Counted from the first letter of the stretch, positions 23,490-33,495 are shown. The stretch is 64,000 bases of DNA from Spirochaetia bacterium (GCA_022482625.1 JAKVOU010000001.1:2218784-2282783); one strand, 5' to 3'. A program made the numbers and translations. Notes: generated by a model from the letters alone, not told the origin.

Positions 23490-23541
23490 TTGACACTTGG
23501 CTAGTAATATGTCATAATATTGACGGTCAATTCATGACATA
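23490..23541 (+). promoter_or_regulatory. tetR promoter and nested operator dyad
   Basis: TTGACA (23490-23495) and CATAAT (23513-23518) with a 17-base spacer form a strong promoter. Two nested inverted repeats share almost one centre: TATGTCAT (23508-23515) with ATGACATA (23534-23541), and ATTGAC (23519-23524) with GTCAAT (23526-23531). The dyad covers the -10 and start region, the classic position for a TetR-type repressor to block its own gene. Confidence 0.75.
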
Positions 23542-23557
23542 CAGCAAGGAGACGGTA

Positions 23558-24172
23558 ATGCCGAAGAAGATAGATCATGAAGAAAGAAAAGAAATGATCC
23601 TGGCAATGGCCCTGAAGGTTTTTGCAGAAGAGGGGTATAAAGATTCGAATCTTTCATTGATTGCGCAACGTTGTGGCATTTCACGTCCTACTATCTATCA
23701 GTATTTCAGGGACAAGAAAGAGATCTACTACTATGCAGTAAAGCTGGTAACCGGCCGTATGTTTGCAAAATATGTCGAACATGCCTGGGATAATACTGAC
23801 AATGTATTGGATAAGATCAACTGGATCTGCGGAGATATCATCGACACTGGTCTTGTACATAGTGCGGAATTGATTTCCTTGGTTGATGTCATGCTTGATA
23901 TGCGCAAGGAAGGGCAGGATTTCAATGCCATCATCCTTCGACGTACTGCAAAACTCAATATTCTGTTCAAGCGGCTTTTGAGGTATGGTATACAGAACGG
24001 AGATCTGAAACCTGATTGTGACATCAATATGGTTACTGACCATCTTGTCCTGCTCATTGAGTCTTTCTGTATTGAGCTTGCTTTTCTGGAGTTGCCGAAT
24101 GCTGATAAGAACAAAGAACTGATTCATACGTATCTTGAATTCTTCAAGAACACTGACCGTCACGGGAAATAA
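23558..24172 (+). CDS. TetR family transcriptional regulator
   Basis: 204 residues. The N-terminal helix-turn-helix is plain (ALKVFAEEGYKDSNLSLIAQ, then RCGISRPTIYQYFRDKKEI), with the rest a helical ligand domain of unknown ligand. ATG 23558 is chosen: CAAGGAGA lies just before it, whereas the open extension to 23483 would run through the promoter and operator. The nested dyad in its promoter points to self-repression. Candidate targets are itself, the divergent dehydrogenase operon or clpB downstream. Confidence 0.88.
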   Translation: MPKKIDHEERKEMILAMALKVFAEEGYKDSNLSLIAQRCGISRPTIYQYFRDKKEIYYYAVKLVTGRMFAKYVEHAWDNTDNVLDKINWICGDIIDTGLVHSAELISLVDVMLDMRKEGQDFNAIILRRTAKLNILFKRLLRYGIQNGDLKPDCDINMVTDHLVLLIESFCIELAFLELPNADKNKELIHTYLEFFKNTDRHGK

Positions 24173-24245
24173 CATTTTCTTGTCGATTTCTGGTTTTTTG
24201 AGTATCTTTTGCACTGCTCAGGGGTGAGTACCAAAGGATAGAACT

Positions 24246-26810
24246 ATGGATATGGAATCATTGACGATCAAGCTGAAGGAAGCAATCCAATCAGCTGGTT
24301 CGATTGCCCATGAGGCAGGTAATCCTGAGATTACCACCGAACATGTGCTGTTGGCGTTGCTGCAGCAGAAAGAAGGTCTGCTCGGGCCTTTGTTTGAAAA
24401 GATAGGCGTTGCGCCTTCTGCTGTCGAACAGGGGCTGCAGGATCTTGTTGACAAACTTCCCAAGGCATATGGGGGAAATGCCAACCTTTCCCTTTCTCAG
24501 GAATGTGGAAACATTCTCTATGATGCGGAAAAGGAAAGCAGCAAATTCAAGGACGAGTATATAAGTGCGGAGCATTTTTTACTGGCGGTATTGTCCAGTG
24601 ACGGAAATGCTGCCCATTTGCTGACTTCTCTTGGTGTCAGCAAAGCGAACCTCCTTGAGGCCTTGAAAGATATCAGAGGTGGGCAGAGGATTACCAGCAA
24701 TGATCCTGAGAGCCGTTACAAGAGCCTTGAGAAATACTGTGTTGACCTGACGAAGAAAGCCCGTAGCGGCAAACTTGACCCTGTGATCGGAAGGGATGAT
24801 GAAATCCGCCGTCTGATGCAGGTGCTTTCGAGAAGGACAAAAAACAATCCCGTACTCATCGGGGAGCCAGGGGTCGGTAAGACTGCCATTGTCGAGGGGC
24901 TTGCCCAAAGGATTGTTTCCGGTGATGTACCTGAATCGCTCCAAGGGAAGAAATTGCTTTCCCTTGATATGGGATCGTTGCTTGCCGGAGCAAAGTTCCG
25001 GGGTGAATTTGAAGAAAGATTCAAATCTGTCGTCAATGAAATTGTCCGCAGTGAAGGACAGATCATCCTTTTCATTGATGAATTGCATACTATCGTCGGT
25101 GCCGGCGCTGCAGAAGGTTCTACGGATGCTTCCAATATGATCAAGCCTGCGCTTGCAAGAGGTGAATTGCATGCAATCGGAGCTACGACATTGGATGAGT
25201 ACCGGAAGTACATCGAACCAGACAAGGCCCTGGAAAGAAGGTTCCAACCTGTATATACCAAGGAACCGACGGTAGAGGATACCATTGCCATTCTCCGTGG
25301 GCTCAAGGAAAAATATGAGGTGCACCATGGAGTGCGAATCAAGGATGAAGCCTTGGTAGCTGCTGCAGTACTCAGCAACAGGTACATTACCAACCGTTTC
25401 CTTCCCGACAAGGCTATTGATTTGGTCGATGAAGCTGCAAGCCAGCTGAAGATTGAGATTGAAAGTCAACCGGAAGAACTTGATAAGCTCAACCACAAGA
25501 TCCTGCAACTCAATATCGAGAAACAGGCTCTTTCCAAGGAAACTGATGAGGCCAGCATCCAGCGGCTGAAGAAAATTGAAAGTGAACTGTCTGGATTGAA
25601 AGGACGTCAGCAAGTGATGAATGCCCAGTGGCAGAATGAAAAATCTGCCATTGCTTTGCTCCGTGACCATAAGGCTGAACTTGAACAGCTGAAGACGGAA
25701 GAAGCTCAGGCTGAAAGAAACGGTGATTTTGAGCAGGCTGCTATGATCAAGCACGGAAAGATCCCAGAGGTCCAGAAGGCTATCGAGGAACAGTCGAAAG
25801 TGTTAGATTCCAAGTCAATGCTGAAAGAAGAAGTCGACGAAGAAGATATGGAAAGGATTGTATCCAATTGGACGGGTATTCCCGTTTCAAAGATGAAACA
25901 AAGCGAGATGCAAAAGTATCTGCATCTTGAGGATTCGCTTTCCAAGCAAGTCATTGGACAGGATCAGGCGATTGCTGCCATCAGTGATGCCATAAGAAGA
26001 AACAAGACTGGCATCAGTGATGCAAACAGGCCTTTGGGTTCTTTCCTGTTTGCCGGTCCTACGGGTGTAGGCAAGACGTTGCTTGCCAAGGTGTTGGCCC
26101 AATTTCTGTTTGATGATCCGAAGGCCTTGGAAAGGATAGATATGAGCGAGTATATGGAAAAATATTCCGTATCCAGGCTCATCGGGGCTCCTCCCGGGTA
26201 TGTGGGATATGACCAGGGAGGCCAGCTGACCGAAGTCGTACGCAGGCGGCCTTATTCTGTCATCCTGTTTGACGAGATAGAAAAGGCACACCCTGATGTC
26301 TTCAACATCCTTCTCCAGGTCCTTGATGACGGCCGCCTGACTGATGGACAAGGTAGGGTCGTGGATTTTACCAATACGGTAATCATCATGACAAGTAACC
26401 TCGGAGCACGGGAGCTTCTTGAAGCCCGCACTGAGGAAGAAGGGGATGCCCAGGTAAAGGAAATCATCAAGCATACCTTCAAGCCGGAGTTCATCAACCG
26501 TATCGATGAGATCGTTGTCTTCCATAAGCTTGGACAACCTCAGGTCAAACAGATAGTGACCTTGCAGCTCCAGGAGCTGGCAGATAGGTTGAAGATCCGC
26601 AGGCTGAAGCTTGAATGGGATCCTTCCGTCGTCGATGCAGTCTTTGCTGCAGGTTACAATGCTGATTTCGGAGCCCGGCCTATACGGAGGGCAATCCAAC
26701 GATTAGTGGAAAACCCGTTGGCCAAGATGATACTTGGAGGGCGTTTCCCCGAAGGATCTGTCATCAAACTGAGCTTTCAGCGGGGTGAACTTGTCGTCAA
26801 CAAGGAGTAA
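24246..26810 (+). CDS. clpB: ATP-dependent disaggregase ClpB
   Basis: Hexameric Hsp100 chaperone that, with DnaK, pulls proteins out of aggregates. 854 residues. An N-terminal Clp repeat domain (about 6-145), first AAA module with Walker A GEPGVGKT at 206-213, the ClpB-specific coiled-coil middle domain (about 400-530), second AAA module with Walker A GPTGVGKT at 604-611, and the C-terminal D2-small domain. No ClpP-binding tripeptide is apparent, in line with ClpB rather than ClpA/C. No CIRCE-type inverted repeat was seen upstream. Its 3' end overlaps a convergent gene by 34 bases. Confidence 0.96.
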   Translation: MDMESLTIKLKEAIQSAGSIAHEAGNPEITTEHVLLALLQQKEGLLGPLFEKIGVAPSAVEQGLQDLVDKLPKAYGGNANLSLSQECGNILYDAEKESSKFKDEYISAEHFLLAVLSSDGNAAHLLTSLGVSKANLLEALKDIRGGQRITSNDPESRYKSLEKYCVDLTKKARSGKLDPVIGRDDEIRRLMQVLSRRTKNNPVLIGEPGVGKTAIVEGLAQRIVSGDVPESLQGKKLLSLDMGSLLAGAKFRGEFEERFKSVVNEIVRSEGQIILFIDELHTIVGAGAAEGSTDASNMIKPALARGELHAIGATTLDEYRKYIEPDKALERRFQPVYTKEPTVEDTIAILRGLKEKYEVHHGVRIKDEALVAAAVLSNRYITNRFLPDKAIDLVDEAASQLKIEIESQPEELDKLNHKILQLNIEKQALSKETDEASIQRLKKIESELSGLKGRQQVMNAQWQNEKSAIALLRDHKAELEQLKTEEAQAERNGDFEQAAMIKHGKIPEVQKAIEEQSKVLDSKSMLKEEVDEEDMERIVSNWTGIPVSKMKQSEMQKYLHLEDSLSKQVIGQDQAIAAISDAIRRNKTGISDANRPLGSFLFAGPTGVGKTLLAKVLAQFLFDDPKALERIDMSEYMEKYSVSRLIGAPPGYVGYDQGGQLTEVVRRRPYSVILFDEIEKAHPDVFNILLQVLDDGRLTDGQGRVVDFTNTVIIMTSNLGARELLEARTEEEGDAQVKEIIKHTFKPEFINRIDEIVVFHKLGQPQVKQIVTLQLQELADRLKIRRLKLEWDPSVVDAVFAAGYNADFGARPIRRAIQRLVENPLAKMILGGRFPEGSVIKLSFQRGELVVNKE

Positions 26811-27361
26811 GCCTGTGGTGTGTCGATATCGGTGATATAAGCAGTGTCGTCTGATATGAAGGTCTGGGTATCCCTTCCCCTGAGGAAGGAACCTAGACCT
26901 TTTTCCATGTCTGCCGGTTTCCATGATATGATAGAGTCCCGTAGTTTTCCGTCAAGCAGTACCGGATGCCCGAAAGTACCATTGACTTTCGGACGAACTG
27001 CTTCATGTCTTTCAAGCAAAGGAATCAAGGTCAGGTAGTGCCTGCCTCGAAGAAGCGGCAGGTCGCTGACGGTTATGAAAAAGGGTTCATCGTTTTCCAA
27101 CAGCGCGATACCGGCCTGGATGGAGGATAACTGTCCCTTTTGAAAATCAGGATTATAAACCAGAGAAACTGGCTTTTTCCATTTGCTGATGGTCTTTTCA
27201 ATATCCTGCCTGTGGGAACCTGTTACCACAATGGGGTCCAGCCCTGCTTCATTGCATGCCCGCAACGCGATTAGGATCAATGGAATGCCTTGGAAAGGAA
27301 GCAAAAGCTTTGTTGCTTTCATTCTGGAGGAGAGTCCAGCTGCCAACAAGATGGCTTTCAT
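26777..27361 (-). CDS. MobA/MocA-like nucleotidyltransferase
   Basis: 194 residues with the NTP_transf_3 signature LAAGLSSRMKATKLLLPFQG at the N-terminus, then VTGSHR and the metal-binding VSDLPLLRG. Relatives transfer CMP or GMP to molybdopterin (MocA, MobA) or modify other small molecules. No molybdenum gene is nearby, so the exact substrate is open. It converges on clpB, and its last 11 codons lie within the clpB 3' end; the DUF554 gene starts divergently, 132 bases away. Confidence 0.85.
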   Translation of the reverse strand: MKAILLAAGLSSRMKATKLLLPFQGIPLILIALRACNEAGLDPIVVTGSHRQDIEKTISKWKKPVSLVYNPDFQKGQLSSIQAGIALLENDEPFFITVSDLPLLRGRHYLTLIPLLERHEAVRPKVNGTFGHPVLLDGKLRDSIISWKPADMEKGLGSFLRGRDTQTFISDDTAYITDIDTPQAYSLLTTSSPR

Positions 27362-27493
27362 GAGACTTTCCTGTTTTTTTTCCTTACTGGGAATAATATG
27401 TTGTTGCTGGCTTTCATTTTCACTTCCTTTTGCTATAATAACTCAAAATCTCAATGTTTCAAGCATAAGACTTTGGGGAAAAGGAGCTTTTTT

Positions 27494-28214
27494 GTGTTTC
27501 CTACATTTGTAAACTGTCTTACTGTCATTATCGGTTCCTTGCTTGGGCTGTTGATAAAGAAAAGGCTTTCTTCTGGCTTTAAGTCCGTAGTGACGACCAG
27601 TGCAGGAATAGTGACATTGGTCATCGGGATGTCAATGGCCCTGAAAACGACCTCGTTTCTGATCATGCTGTTTTCGGTTGTCATCGGAGGACTGATAGGA
27701 TATGCGTTGCATCTTGAAGATCATATATTGCATCTTGGCAATTGGCTGGAGGCAAAAAGCCTGAAAGGCAAGGGTGAGGGATCCGCTACTTTTGCTGTCG
27801 GTTTTCTCAATGCTTCTATTCCTTTTCTGTTCCGGTGCAATGAGCATAGTAGGTTCCATCCAAGCAGGAACTTCCGGTGATTATCGGTTGATTTTGGTCA
27901 AATCTGTCCTTGATGGAAGTATGGCTATTGTCTTGGCTGCTGCCTATGGGGTAGGAGTCCTGTTCAGCAGCTTGTTCATATTGGTGTACCAAGGATTCTT
28001 TACATTGGCTGGAAGCTGGCTTGCGCCCCTCCTTGGCAAGACAGGAATCAACGAACTGTCAGCAGTCGGTGGTATCCTGATAATCATGATTGCCTTTTCT
28101 TTGTTGGATATAAAGCATTTCAAGACAGCAGATTATCTTCTTGGCATGTTCATAGCTCCGCTTTTGGTTGCTTTATCACCTTATATTGTTGCTTTGATAC
28201 CGGCACTGAACTGA
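27494..28214 (+). pseudogene. DUF554 family membrane protein (YqgA/YdfK-like), frameshifted as read
   Basis: Polytopic membrane protein of unknown function. The GTG at 27494 follows AAGGAG by seven bases and gives VFPTFVNCLTVIIGSLLGLL, the usual start of this family. The frame breaks at CC (27821-27822): one base removed changes the reading to NASILFCSGAMSIVGSIQ, the family's most conserved segment, and the protein continues to 28214, 239 residues in all, the normal length. As written, two overlapping partial frames result. Probably a sequence error or a recent mutation. Confidence 0.87.
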
Positions 28215-28239
28215 CCTTTTATGTTTCAGTCCCGATAAA

Positions 28240-28269
28240 CTGCCATTCCCTGTTTGCAAGGAATGGCAG
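28240..28269. terminator. Hairpin between the converging DUF554 and glgP genes
   Basis: A perfect 10-bp stem, CTGCCATTCC and GGAATGGCAG, with a ten-base loop lies between two converging 3' ends. It has no clear T run on either strand, so termination is inferred mainly from position. Confidence 0.6.
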
Positions 28270-28275
28270 TAGTGG

Positions 28276-30786
28276 TCAAAGTTTCTTTGCTGTTTCTATG
28301 GCTGTTTCGGCATCAGGAGCAGTTGATACCGGGCACTTCTTGACATGCCAGATATCCTTTGCGTATTCCATGATGGTTCTGTCAGAAGAGAATTTTGCGG
28401 AAGCCGCTATATTGAGGATTGCCCGTCGGTTCCATTCATCTTCATCTTTTTTATAAAGCATCATGGCTTCATTATGTGCTTTGTGGTACATCCCTAGATC
28501 TGCGAAGATGAAATAACGATCCCCTTCCTTGAGCAGGGAATGCATCAATGGATCAAAGATGTTTGGTTCGTCTACATTGAAATAGCCGCTGGAGACTAGC
28601 TGAACCATGTTCCGTATGGCTGGGTCATTAAGCACATAGTCATAGGGATTATAATGGCCCCGCAGTTCTTCTATCTGTTGCTCGGTATTTCCGAAAATAA
28701 ACAGATTTTCTTTTCCTGCACATTCTGCCATTTCAATATTTGCTCCGTCCATTGTACCGATGGTCAAGGCTCCGTTACACATGAACTTCATGTTGCCTGT
28801 TCCTGAAGCCTCGGTCCCGGCAGTGGAAATCTGCTGAGACAAATTGGTTGCAGGAATAATTGATTCTGCCATCGTAACTCTGTAGTTCGGCAGGAAATGA
28901 ATATTGATGATTTTGTTGACCGTGGGATCTGCATTTATTGTCGAAGCAATATTGTTGATGAACTTGATGATCAGCTTTGCATTGACGTAACCTGGCGCTG
29001 CCTTACCACCGAAAAAGAATGTGGTCGGAGGAAGGTCTTCTTTTTTGATTTCTCCGTTTTTCAACTTGGAATAGATCAACAGGATGTTCAAGGCATTGAG
29101 CAGCTGGCGTTTGTATTCATGTATTCGCTTGACCTGGGTATCGACCATGGTTTCGGGATCAAGGATGATGCCTGTATCTTTCTTCAGGAAACGTGCAGCT
29201 TCTTCCTTGCAGTGATGCTTGATTTTCTTGAAATCATCCCTGAATGCTGCGTCATCAGCCAAGGGAGCCAATTTCTTGATTTGGTCAAAATCTATAATCC
29301 ATCCGTCACCGATTGCTTCTGTTATCTTTGCCGCAAGAGCCGGATTGGCATCAAGCAACCAGCGCCTTTGGGTGATACCGTTTGTCTTGTTGTTGAACCT
29401 GTCGGGGAAAATCTGGTTGAATTCTGGGAACATTTCTGTCTTCAGCAGCTGGCTGTGCAGGGCTGCAACTCCATTTGTGCTATGGCTGCCGATGATGGCA
29501 AGGTTGGCCATCCGGACCATCTTTGGATTTGTTTCTTCAATGATGGAAATCTTGCCGAGCTTTTCGGGATGCATGGGAAAGAAAGAAACTGCCTGCTGCA
29601 GGAACCTGTGATTGATTTCAAATATGATCTGCATATGTCGGGGTAAGATTGAGCTGATCATCGGCAATGGCCATTTTTCGAGGGCTTCAGGCATCAGGGT
29701 GTGGTTGGTATATCCCATTGTCTTTGTCGTAATGTCCCATGCTTCATCCCAAGGCAGCTGTTCAATGTCAACGAGGAGCCTCATCAGCTCAGGAATAGCG
29801 AGACTCGGATGCGTATCATTCAGTTGAATGGCAGCACAGGAAGGGAATTCATCCCATCTGTGAGGTTTTTGCTTGAAACGTCTGATTATATCCTGCAAGG
29901 AGCAGGCAACAAAGAAATACTGCTGTTTCAGCCTCAGCTCTTTTCCCATGTACCGTGTGTCATTTGGATAGAGTACCTGTGAAAGGTTTTCGGCGGAAAT
30001 CTTTGCCCTTACTGCTTCCGTGTAATCGCCGTCGTTGAATTCCTTGAAGTTGAATTCTTCGGTTGCCTGTGCTGACCAAAGCCGCAGTGAGTTGATTGTC
30101 TTGCAACCATAACCGACAATCGGTACATCATAGGCCATGCCATTGACGATTTCACCTCCGACCCATTTGTAGTTGTCACGGTCATTTTCCCTGATGATCC
30201 TGACTTCCCCTCCGAAACGGACAGGAAATACCAGGTCTCTTCTTGGGATTTCCCAAGGGTTGCCGTTTTTGAGCCAGCTGTCGGGTACTTCGACTTGCCA
30301 GCCGTTCTTTATCTGTTGTCTGAATATGCCATAGTTATATCTGATGCCGTACCCATATGCTGGGATTTCCAATGTTGCCAAGGAATCGAGAAAACAGGCT
30401 GCCAGTCGGCCCAGGCCTCCGTTGCCTAATCCGGCATCAGGCTCCATGTCCTGCAGTTCTTCAAAGTTTTGCCCAATTTCCTTCATGGCTTTCAGCACTT
30501 CATCCTGTATACCGAGATTGATGATATTGTTGGTCATTGCCCGGCCCATCAGGAATTCAAGCGAAAGGTAATACACTCTTTTTGCATCTGATTTGCGTTG
30601 CTGGTCCCTGCTGGCATGCCATTGGTGTACGATACGGTCCATAATGGACCTTGCCAGGGCTTCATAGCGGCCTTCCTTTGTATTGTGATAGATATCAGCG
30701 TCGAGGCTGTACTTCAGATGTTCCGCATAATCTTCAACAATAGCCCGTGTATCGTGGCCGAAACGTGTCTTCTGTCTGTCTTGCAT
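28276..30786 (-). CDS. glgP: Glycogen/starch/alpha-glucan phosphorylase
   Basis: Releases glucose 1-phosphate from alpha-1,4-glucans. 836 residues, the usual length. N-terminal YYLSLEFLMGRAMTNN, GLGNGGLGRLAACFLDS, and the pyridoxal-phosphate motif EASGTGNMKF with the cofactor lysine at about 667 are all present. ATG 30786 is preferred since AAGGAGC lies upstream; the open extension to 30858 lacks a ribosome site. It stands alone, upstream of an IS1634-type insertion, whose left target duplication begins about 110 bases before its start codon. Confidence 0.96.
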   Translation of the reverse strand: MQDRQKTRFGHDTRAIVEDYAEHLKYSLDADIYHNTKEGRYEALARSIMDRIVHQWHASRDQQRKSDAKRVYYLSLEFLMGRAMTNNIINLGIQDEVLKAMKEIGQNFEELQDMEPDAGLGNGGLGRLAACFLDSLATLEIPAYGYGIRYNYGIFRQQIKNGWQVEVPDSWLKNGNPWEIPRRDLVFPVRFGGEVRIIRENDRDNYKWVGGEIVNGMAYDVPIVGYGCKTINSLRLWSAQATEEFNFKEFNDGDYTEAVRAKISAENLSQVLYPNDTRYMGKELRLKQQYFFVACSLQDIIRRFKQKPHRWDEFPSCAAIQLNDTHPSLAIPELMRLLVDIEQLPWDEAWDITTKTMGYTNHTLMPEALEKWPLPMISSILPRHMQIIFEINHRFLQQAVSFFPMHPEKLGKISIIEETNPKMVRMANLAIIGSHSTNGVAALHSQLLKTEMFPEFNQIFPDRFNNKTNGITQRRWLLDANPALAAKITEAIGDGWIIDFDQIKKLAPLADDAAFRDDFKKIKHHCKEEAARFLKKDTGIILDPETMVDTQVKRIHEYKRQLLNALNILLIYSKLKNGEIKKEDLPPTTFFFGGKAAPGYVNAKLIIKFINNIASTINADPTVNKIINIHFLPNYRVTMAESIIPATNLSQQISTAGTEASGTGNMKFMCNGALTIGTMDGANIEMAECAGKENLFIFGNTEQQIEELRGHYNPYDYVLNDPAIRNMVQLVSSGYFNVDEPNIFDPLMHSLLKEGDRYFIFADLGMYHKAHNEAMMLYKKDEDEWNRRAILNIAASAKFSSDRTIMEYAKDIWHVKKCPVSTAPDAETAIETAKKL

Positions 30787-30898
30787 ACTGTGCTCCTTGG
30801 AATATAATAAAGAGGTATATCCTTTGTATACTATATCGGCAGAAGAACCCCGATACAATATGAGGTCAGTGACAATATGCTGAAAATCGACGCCGGGA

Positions 30899-30932
30899 GA
30901 GATTTTAATGCTAAAATGCGAGGGAACAGTAT
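30899..30932 (+). repeat. Left copy of the 34-bp target duplication of the IS1634-type element
   Basis: Identical to 33083-33116 (starts GAGATTTTAATGC, ends GGAACAGTAT). IS1634-type elements are known for long target duplications, and the two copies lie directly outside imperfect terminal inverted repeats. Confidence 0.9.
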
Positions 30933-33082
30933 CCTGTCTTTAACAGCTACAGGGGCTTAAAGAAGGCTATAAATACTACTGCTGTAAGTATCTATAGCCA
31001 TTTTATAAATGTAGAAAAATTGTGGGCACTTTAACCCTTTTTCATCTTTCCTATGATATTTTTCAAGTCACCTTTTGTCATGTATTTTCGTTTGAATTGG
31101 GTCCCCAGCTTTTTATCAAATGCTTCCAGGATGTCATCATAATAATCAAAGACATACATGTTGTTTTCGAATTCAGTCCCTGAAGCCTTTTGAAGACTTT
31201 CAATGATTTGCAGTGTCGACCATCTTGATTCAACTGCCTGTTCAATCAGTCGTGTGATTACCAAAGACACAAAACACGAGAGGAAATGGGCCTCTATGCG
31301 CTCTTCCTTGCTATGGAAGACAGGCCTGAAATTCAAATAGCTCTTTGTTATCTTGAAAGTCTCTTCTATTTCCCATAAGCCCCGGTACATTTCAATGATA
31401 TCAAGGTCACTTACAGTCTTGTTCAACTGGAAGTAATTATCCTTTAAGAACCTGCTTTTCGCATTCAGCGGTCTGTCACCCGGATCCAGGCCGATTACAT
31501 TTGTGCAGATGACATAATACCCGTCAAGCATTTCATCTTCTTCCAGTTTCTGTTCGTTGAAGTAGGGTCTTATGCAATCTGCCTTTGAAAGGGATTCCCC
31601 GTCGGCTGCAACGATATCAGTCTTGATATACTTATTGCTGCCATAGTTGTTCATGACCGCAGTACTTCCGCTGTCAACGAATCTCATGGCCTTGTTTATC
31701 GCATCTTCCCTGTCCTTCTTCGCCTTGTCTGCAAATTTTTGACTATAATAGACGATCTGCCTTTCATTGATTGATACCTTGCTTGTTTTCCCGGTCTCCT
31801 TGTCCTTGACATTGATCCTTGCAGGATGAAACCTCGCCTTCATTTTTACCCGGGGAGTACTGCCTGTTCCCGGCGTTCTCCCTTTCCTTATCTTCTCATA
31901 CCGCTGTTCTTTCTCCGGGACATCAAGGCAGATGTAATCATCCTGGTCCTTTACCCAGCCTTTCATCTCTGCATCAGCACCCCTTACCGTATGGCTTATT
32001 ACATAGCCGTTATGATCAAGGAGGATGTTCCCCCTGTTGTCACCCGTCATCATGCCTTTGTCTGCAACGACGACAATGTCTTCCATTTGAAGGTCATCCC
32101 TGATCGTTTCCATATTGGGCTGGAGTGTCAGACAATCATTGGTATTCCCATCAAAGAGCCGGTAACTTACAGGAACGCCCATGTCATCCATGAAAAGGCC
32201 CATCTGGATTATCGGGCCGGGACGATGCTCCTTGGAGACGCCCCCTTGCTTCATCCCCTTGGGACCATCGATCTCAAAGTAGTAATTGGTGACATCATAG
32301 TACATCAACGTGGTATCCCTCTTGAACTGCTTCTTCATCTGATTGTTCAGATGCCTTACCAGGCCTGACCTCCACCGGAACAGATAATCCAAGGTCCTAT
32401 ACACATGCTGCAGTTCAAAATCCATCGGTTCGAAGAAGGTTTCCTTGCTGCTGAAGGTCCCCAGCTTGGAATCCGGGTTTATGATCCTTGCATAGATGAG
32501 CATCTGGAAGACCTTGTCCATATTGAATGTGATATCGGTTGACCTCTTTCTGCTGTTGATGAACCTGTCGAGTTTCAACTTGTGGTAGAAATGGGAAATG
32601 ATGATGTATCCCAGATTCTTTCTGTTGCTGAAGTCAGTTTTTTCTATTTGCTGTTTGCCAAGGAAATCATGGATCCTGATTTTGACTTCGACTTCTTCGT
32701 TCAGATAATTCTTCTCAGAGGTTTTCTTCCTTGCAATCTCCTTGAAGTGAGCTACCGGATCATCATACACATCCAGATAATCTTCAACGAACCCCAGATC
32801 TTCAACGATCCTTTTCTTTTGGACCCCATGCACCCGATACGATTCCCGTATGTACATCCGGTGTTTATTGGAACGTTTTTGTGGAATTACGGACAGATAC
32901 ATATAAAGCCCTTCCTTCTTGTCTGGTTTGGTACAACGGGAAGTATGGCAGATTCCCCATGTTTATGCAAGAGTCCCCTGTGTGTACAATTAATCTACAC
33001 CTAAAAAATATAAAAAAAGATATTATCACTTACTGAGAAAGAAAATGTTTCCTATTTTTGAAAAAGTAGCTGTCAAACAAGG
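30933..33082 (-). mobile_element. IS1634-type insertion sequence (IS4 superfamily)
   Basis: A 2150-bp element bounded by a 34-bp direct repeat. The ends form an imperfect inverted repeat that shares the block ACAGCTAC near both tips (CCTGTCTTTA before it on the left, CCTTGTTTG on the right, minus strand). It carries one intact transposase gene. Identical target copies imply a recent insertion. It landed between glgP and the promoter of the tRNA-Thr/nusG operon. Confidence 0.88.
31031..32902 (-). CDS. IS1634 family transposase
   Basis: 623-residue DDE transposase. Catalytic residues are readable: D203 (YYDVTNYYF), D281 (VVADKGMMT) and E513/E514 in the YREK-like signature (Y506, R507, E514, K517: YRGLWEIEETFKITKS). 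A long insertion separates the second D from the E, as usual for the IS4 superfamily. It is complete, with no stop or shift, so the element is potentially active. No passenger genes are present. Confidence 0.94.
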   Translation of the reverse strand: MYLSVIPQKRSNKHRMYIRESYRVHGVQKKRIVEDLGFVEDYLDVYDDPVAHFKEIARKKTSEKNYLNEEVEVKIRIHDFLGKQQIEKTDFSNRKNLGYIIISHFYHKLKLDRFINSRKRSTDITFNMDKVFQMLIYARIINPDSKLGTFSSKETFFEPMDFELQHVYRTLDYLFRWRSGLVRHLNNQMKKQFKRDTTLMYYDVTNYYFEIDGPKGMKQGGVSKEHRPGPIIQMGLFMDDMGVPVSYRLFDGNTNDCLTLQPNMETIRDDLQMEDIVVVADKGMMTGDNRGNILLDHNGYVISHTVRGADAEMKGWVKDQDDYICLDVPEKEQRYEKIRKGRTPGTGSTPRVKMKARFHPARINVKDKETGKTSKVSINERQIVYYSQKFADKAKKDREDAINKAMRFVDSGSTAVMNNYGSNKYIKTDIVAADGESLSKADCIRPYFNEQKLEEDEMLDGYYVICTNVIGLDPGDRPLNAKSRFLKDNYFQLNKTVSDLDIIEMYRGLWEIEETFKITKSYLNFRPVFHSKEERIEAHFLSCFVSLVITRLIEQAVESRWSTLQIIESLQKASGTEFENNMYVFDYYDDILEAFDKKLGTQFKRKYMTKGDLKNIIGKMKKG

Positions 33083-33116
33083 GAGATTTTAATGCTAAAA
33101 TGCGAGGGAACAGTAT
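33083..33116 (+). repeat. Right copy of the 34-bp target duplication
   Basis: Identical to 30899-30932. Its final T is the first base of the -35 hexamer of the following promoter, so the promoter is complete on this side but its core is absent beside the left copy. Confidence 0.9.
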
Positions 33117-33144
33117 TGACAAAAGAAAACCGAGTTGCTATGTT
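33116..33144 (+). promoter_or_regulatory. Promoter of tRNA-Thr, rpmG, tRNA-Trp, secE, nusG
   Basis: A consensus -35 TTGACA (33116-33121), a 17-base spacer and TATGTT (33139-33144) lie 37 bases before the tRNA-Thr gene. The -10 matches that of rRNA operon 2, which suits stable-RNA expression. Confidence 0.8.
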
Positions 33145-33181
33145 AATCCAGCATGTTGCAGAGAGAAGGCGCATGTAATAT

Positions 33182-33253
33182 GCCCTTATAGCTCAGCGGT
33201 AGAGCACCACCTTGGTAAGGTGGGGGTCAGCAGTTCAAATCTGCTTGAGGGCT
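33182..33253 (+). tRNA. tRNA-Thr (anticodon GGT)
   Basis: 72 bases; acceptor GCCCTTA with TGAGGGC (one wobble), anticodon loop CTTGGTAAG with GGT, T-arm AGCAG, TTCAAAT, CTGCT, discriminator T. CCA is not encoded. First gene of the secE-nusG transcript. Confidence 0.95.
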
Positions 33254-33288
33254 TTAAAATATAGGCATTTGTTGCCGAGGAGCATATC

Positions 33289-33465
33289 ATGGCAGGAAAA
33301 AAGAAAGGTCCCGTTGAAAAGATAGCATTGCAGTGCACGGAGTGCAAGAGGAAAAACTATACTACGGAAAAGAATCGCCGTAATACTCCGGGCAAACTTG
33401 AACTTAACAAATATTGCCCTTTTGACCACAAGCATACGCTGCATCGGGAAACTAAGATCAAGTAA
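33289..33465 (+). CDS. rpmG: 50S ribosomal protein L33
   Basis: 58 residues, a small large-subunit protein near the E site: [20 protein letters not shown], then [20 protein letters not shown] and [18 protein letters not shown]. The first zinc-knuckle pair C16/C19 is intact, but in the second pair only C42 is seen; the place of the fourth Cys is Asp (CPFD). Zinc binding may use a neighbouring His or be lost. CGAGGAG precedes the ATG. It sits between two tRNA genes, a common arrangement before secE. Confidence 0.93.
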   Translation: MAGKKKGPVEKIALQCTECKRKNYTTEKNRRNTPGKLELNKYCPFDHKHTLHRETKIK

Positions 33466-33495
33466 GTAAGATTTGAGTATATTCGAGAAGCTTAT

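Noticed and set aside
24579-25754. Minus-strand frame of 391 codons inside clpB
   Set aside because: Shadow of clpB, which is complete and well conserved along this span.
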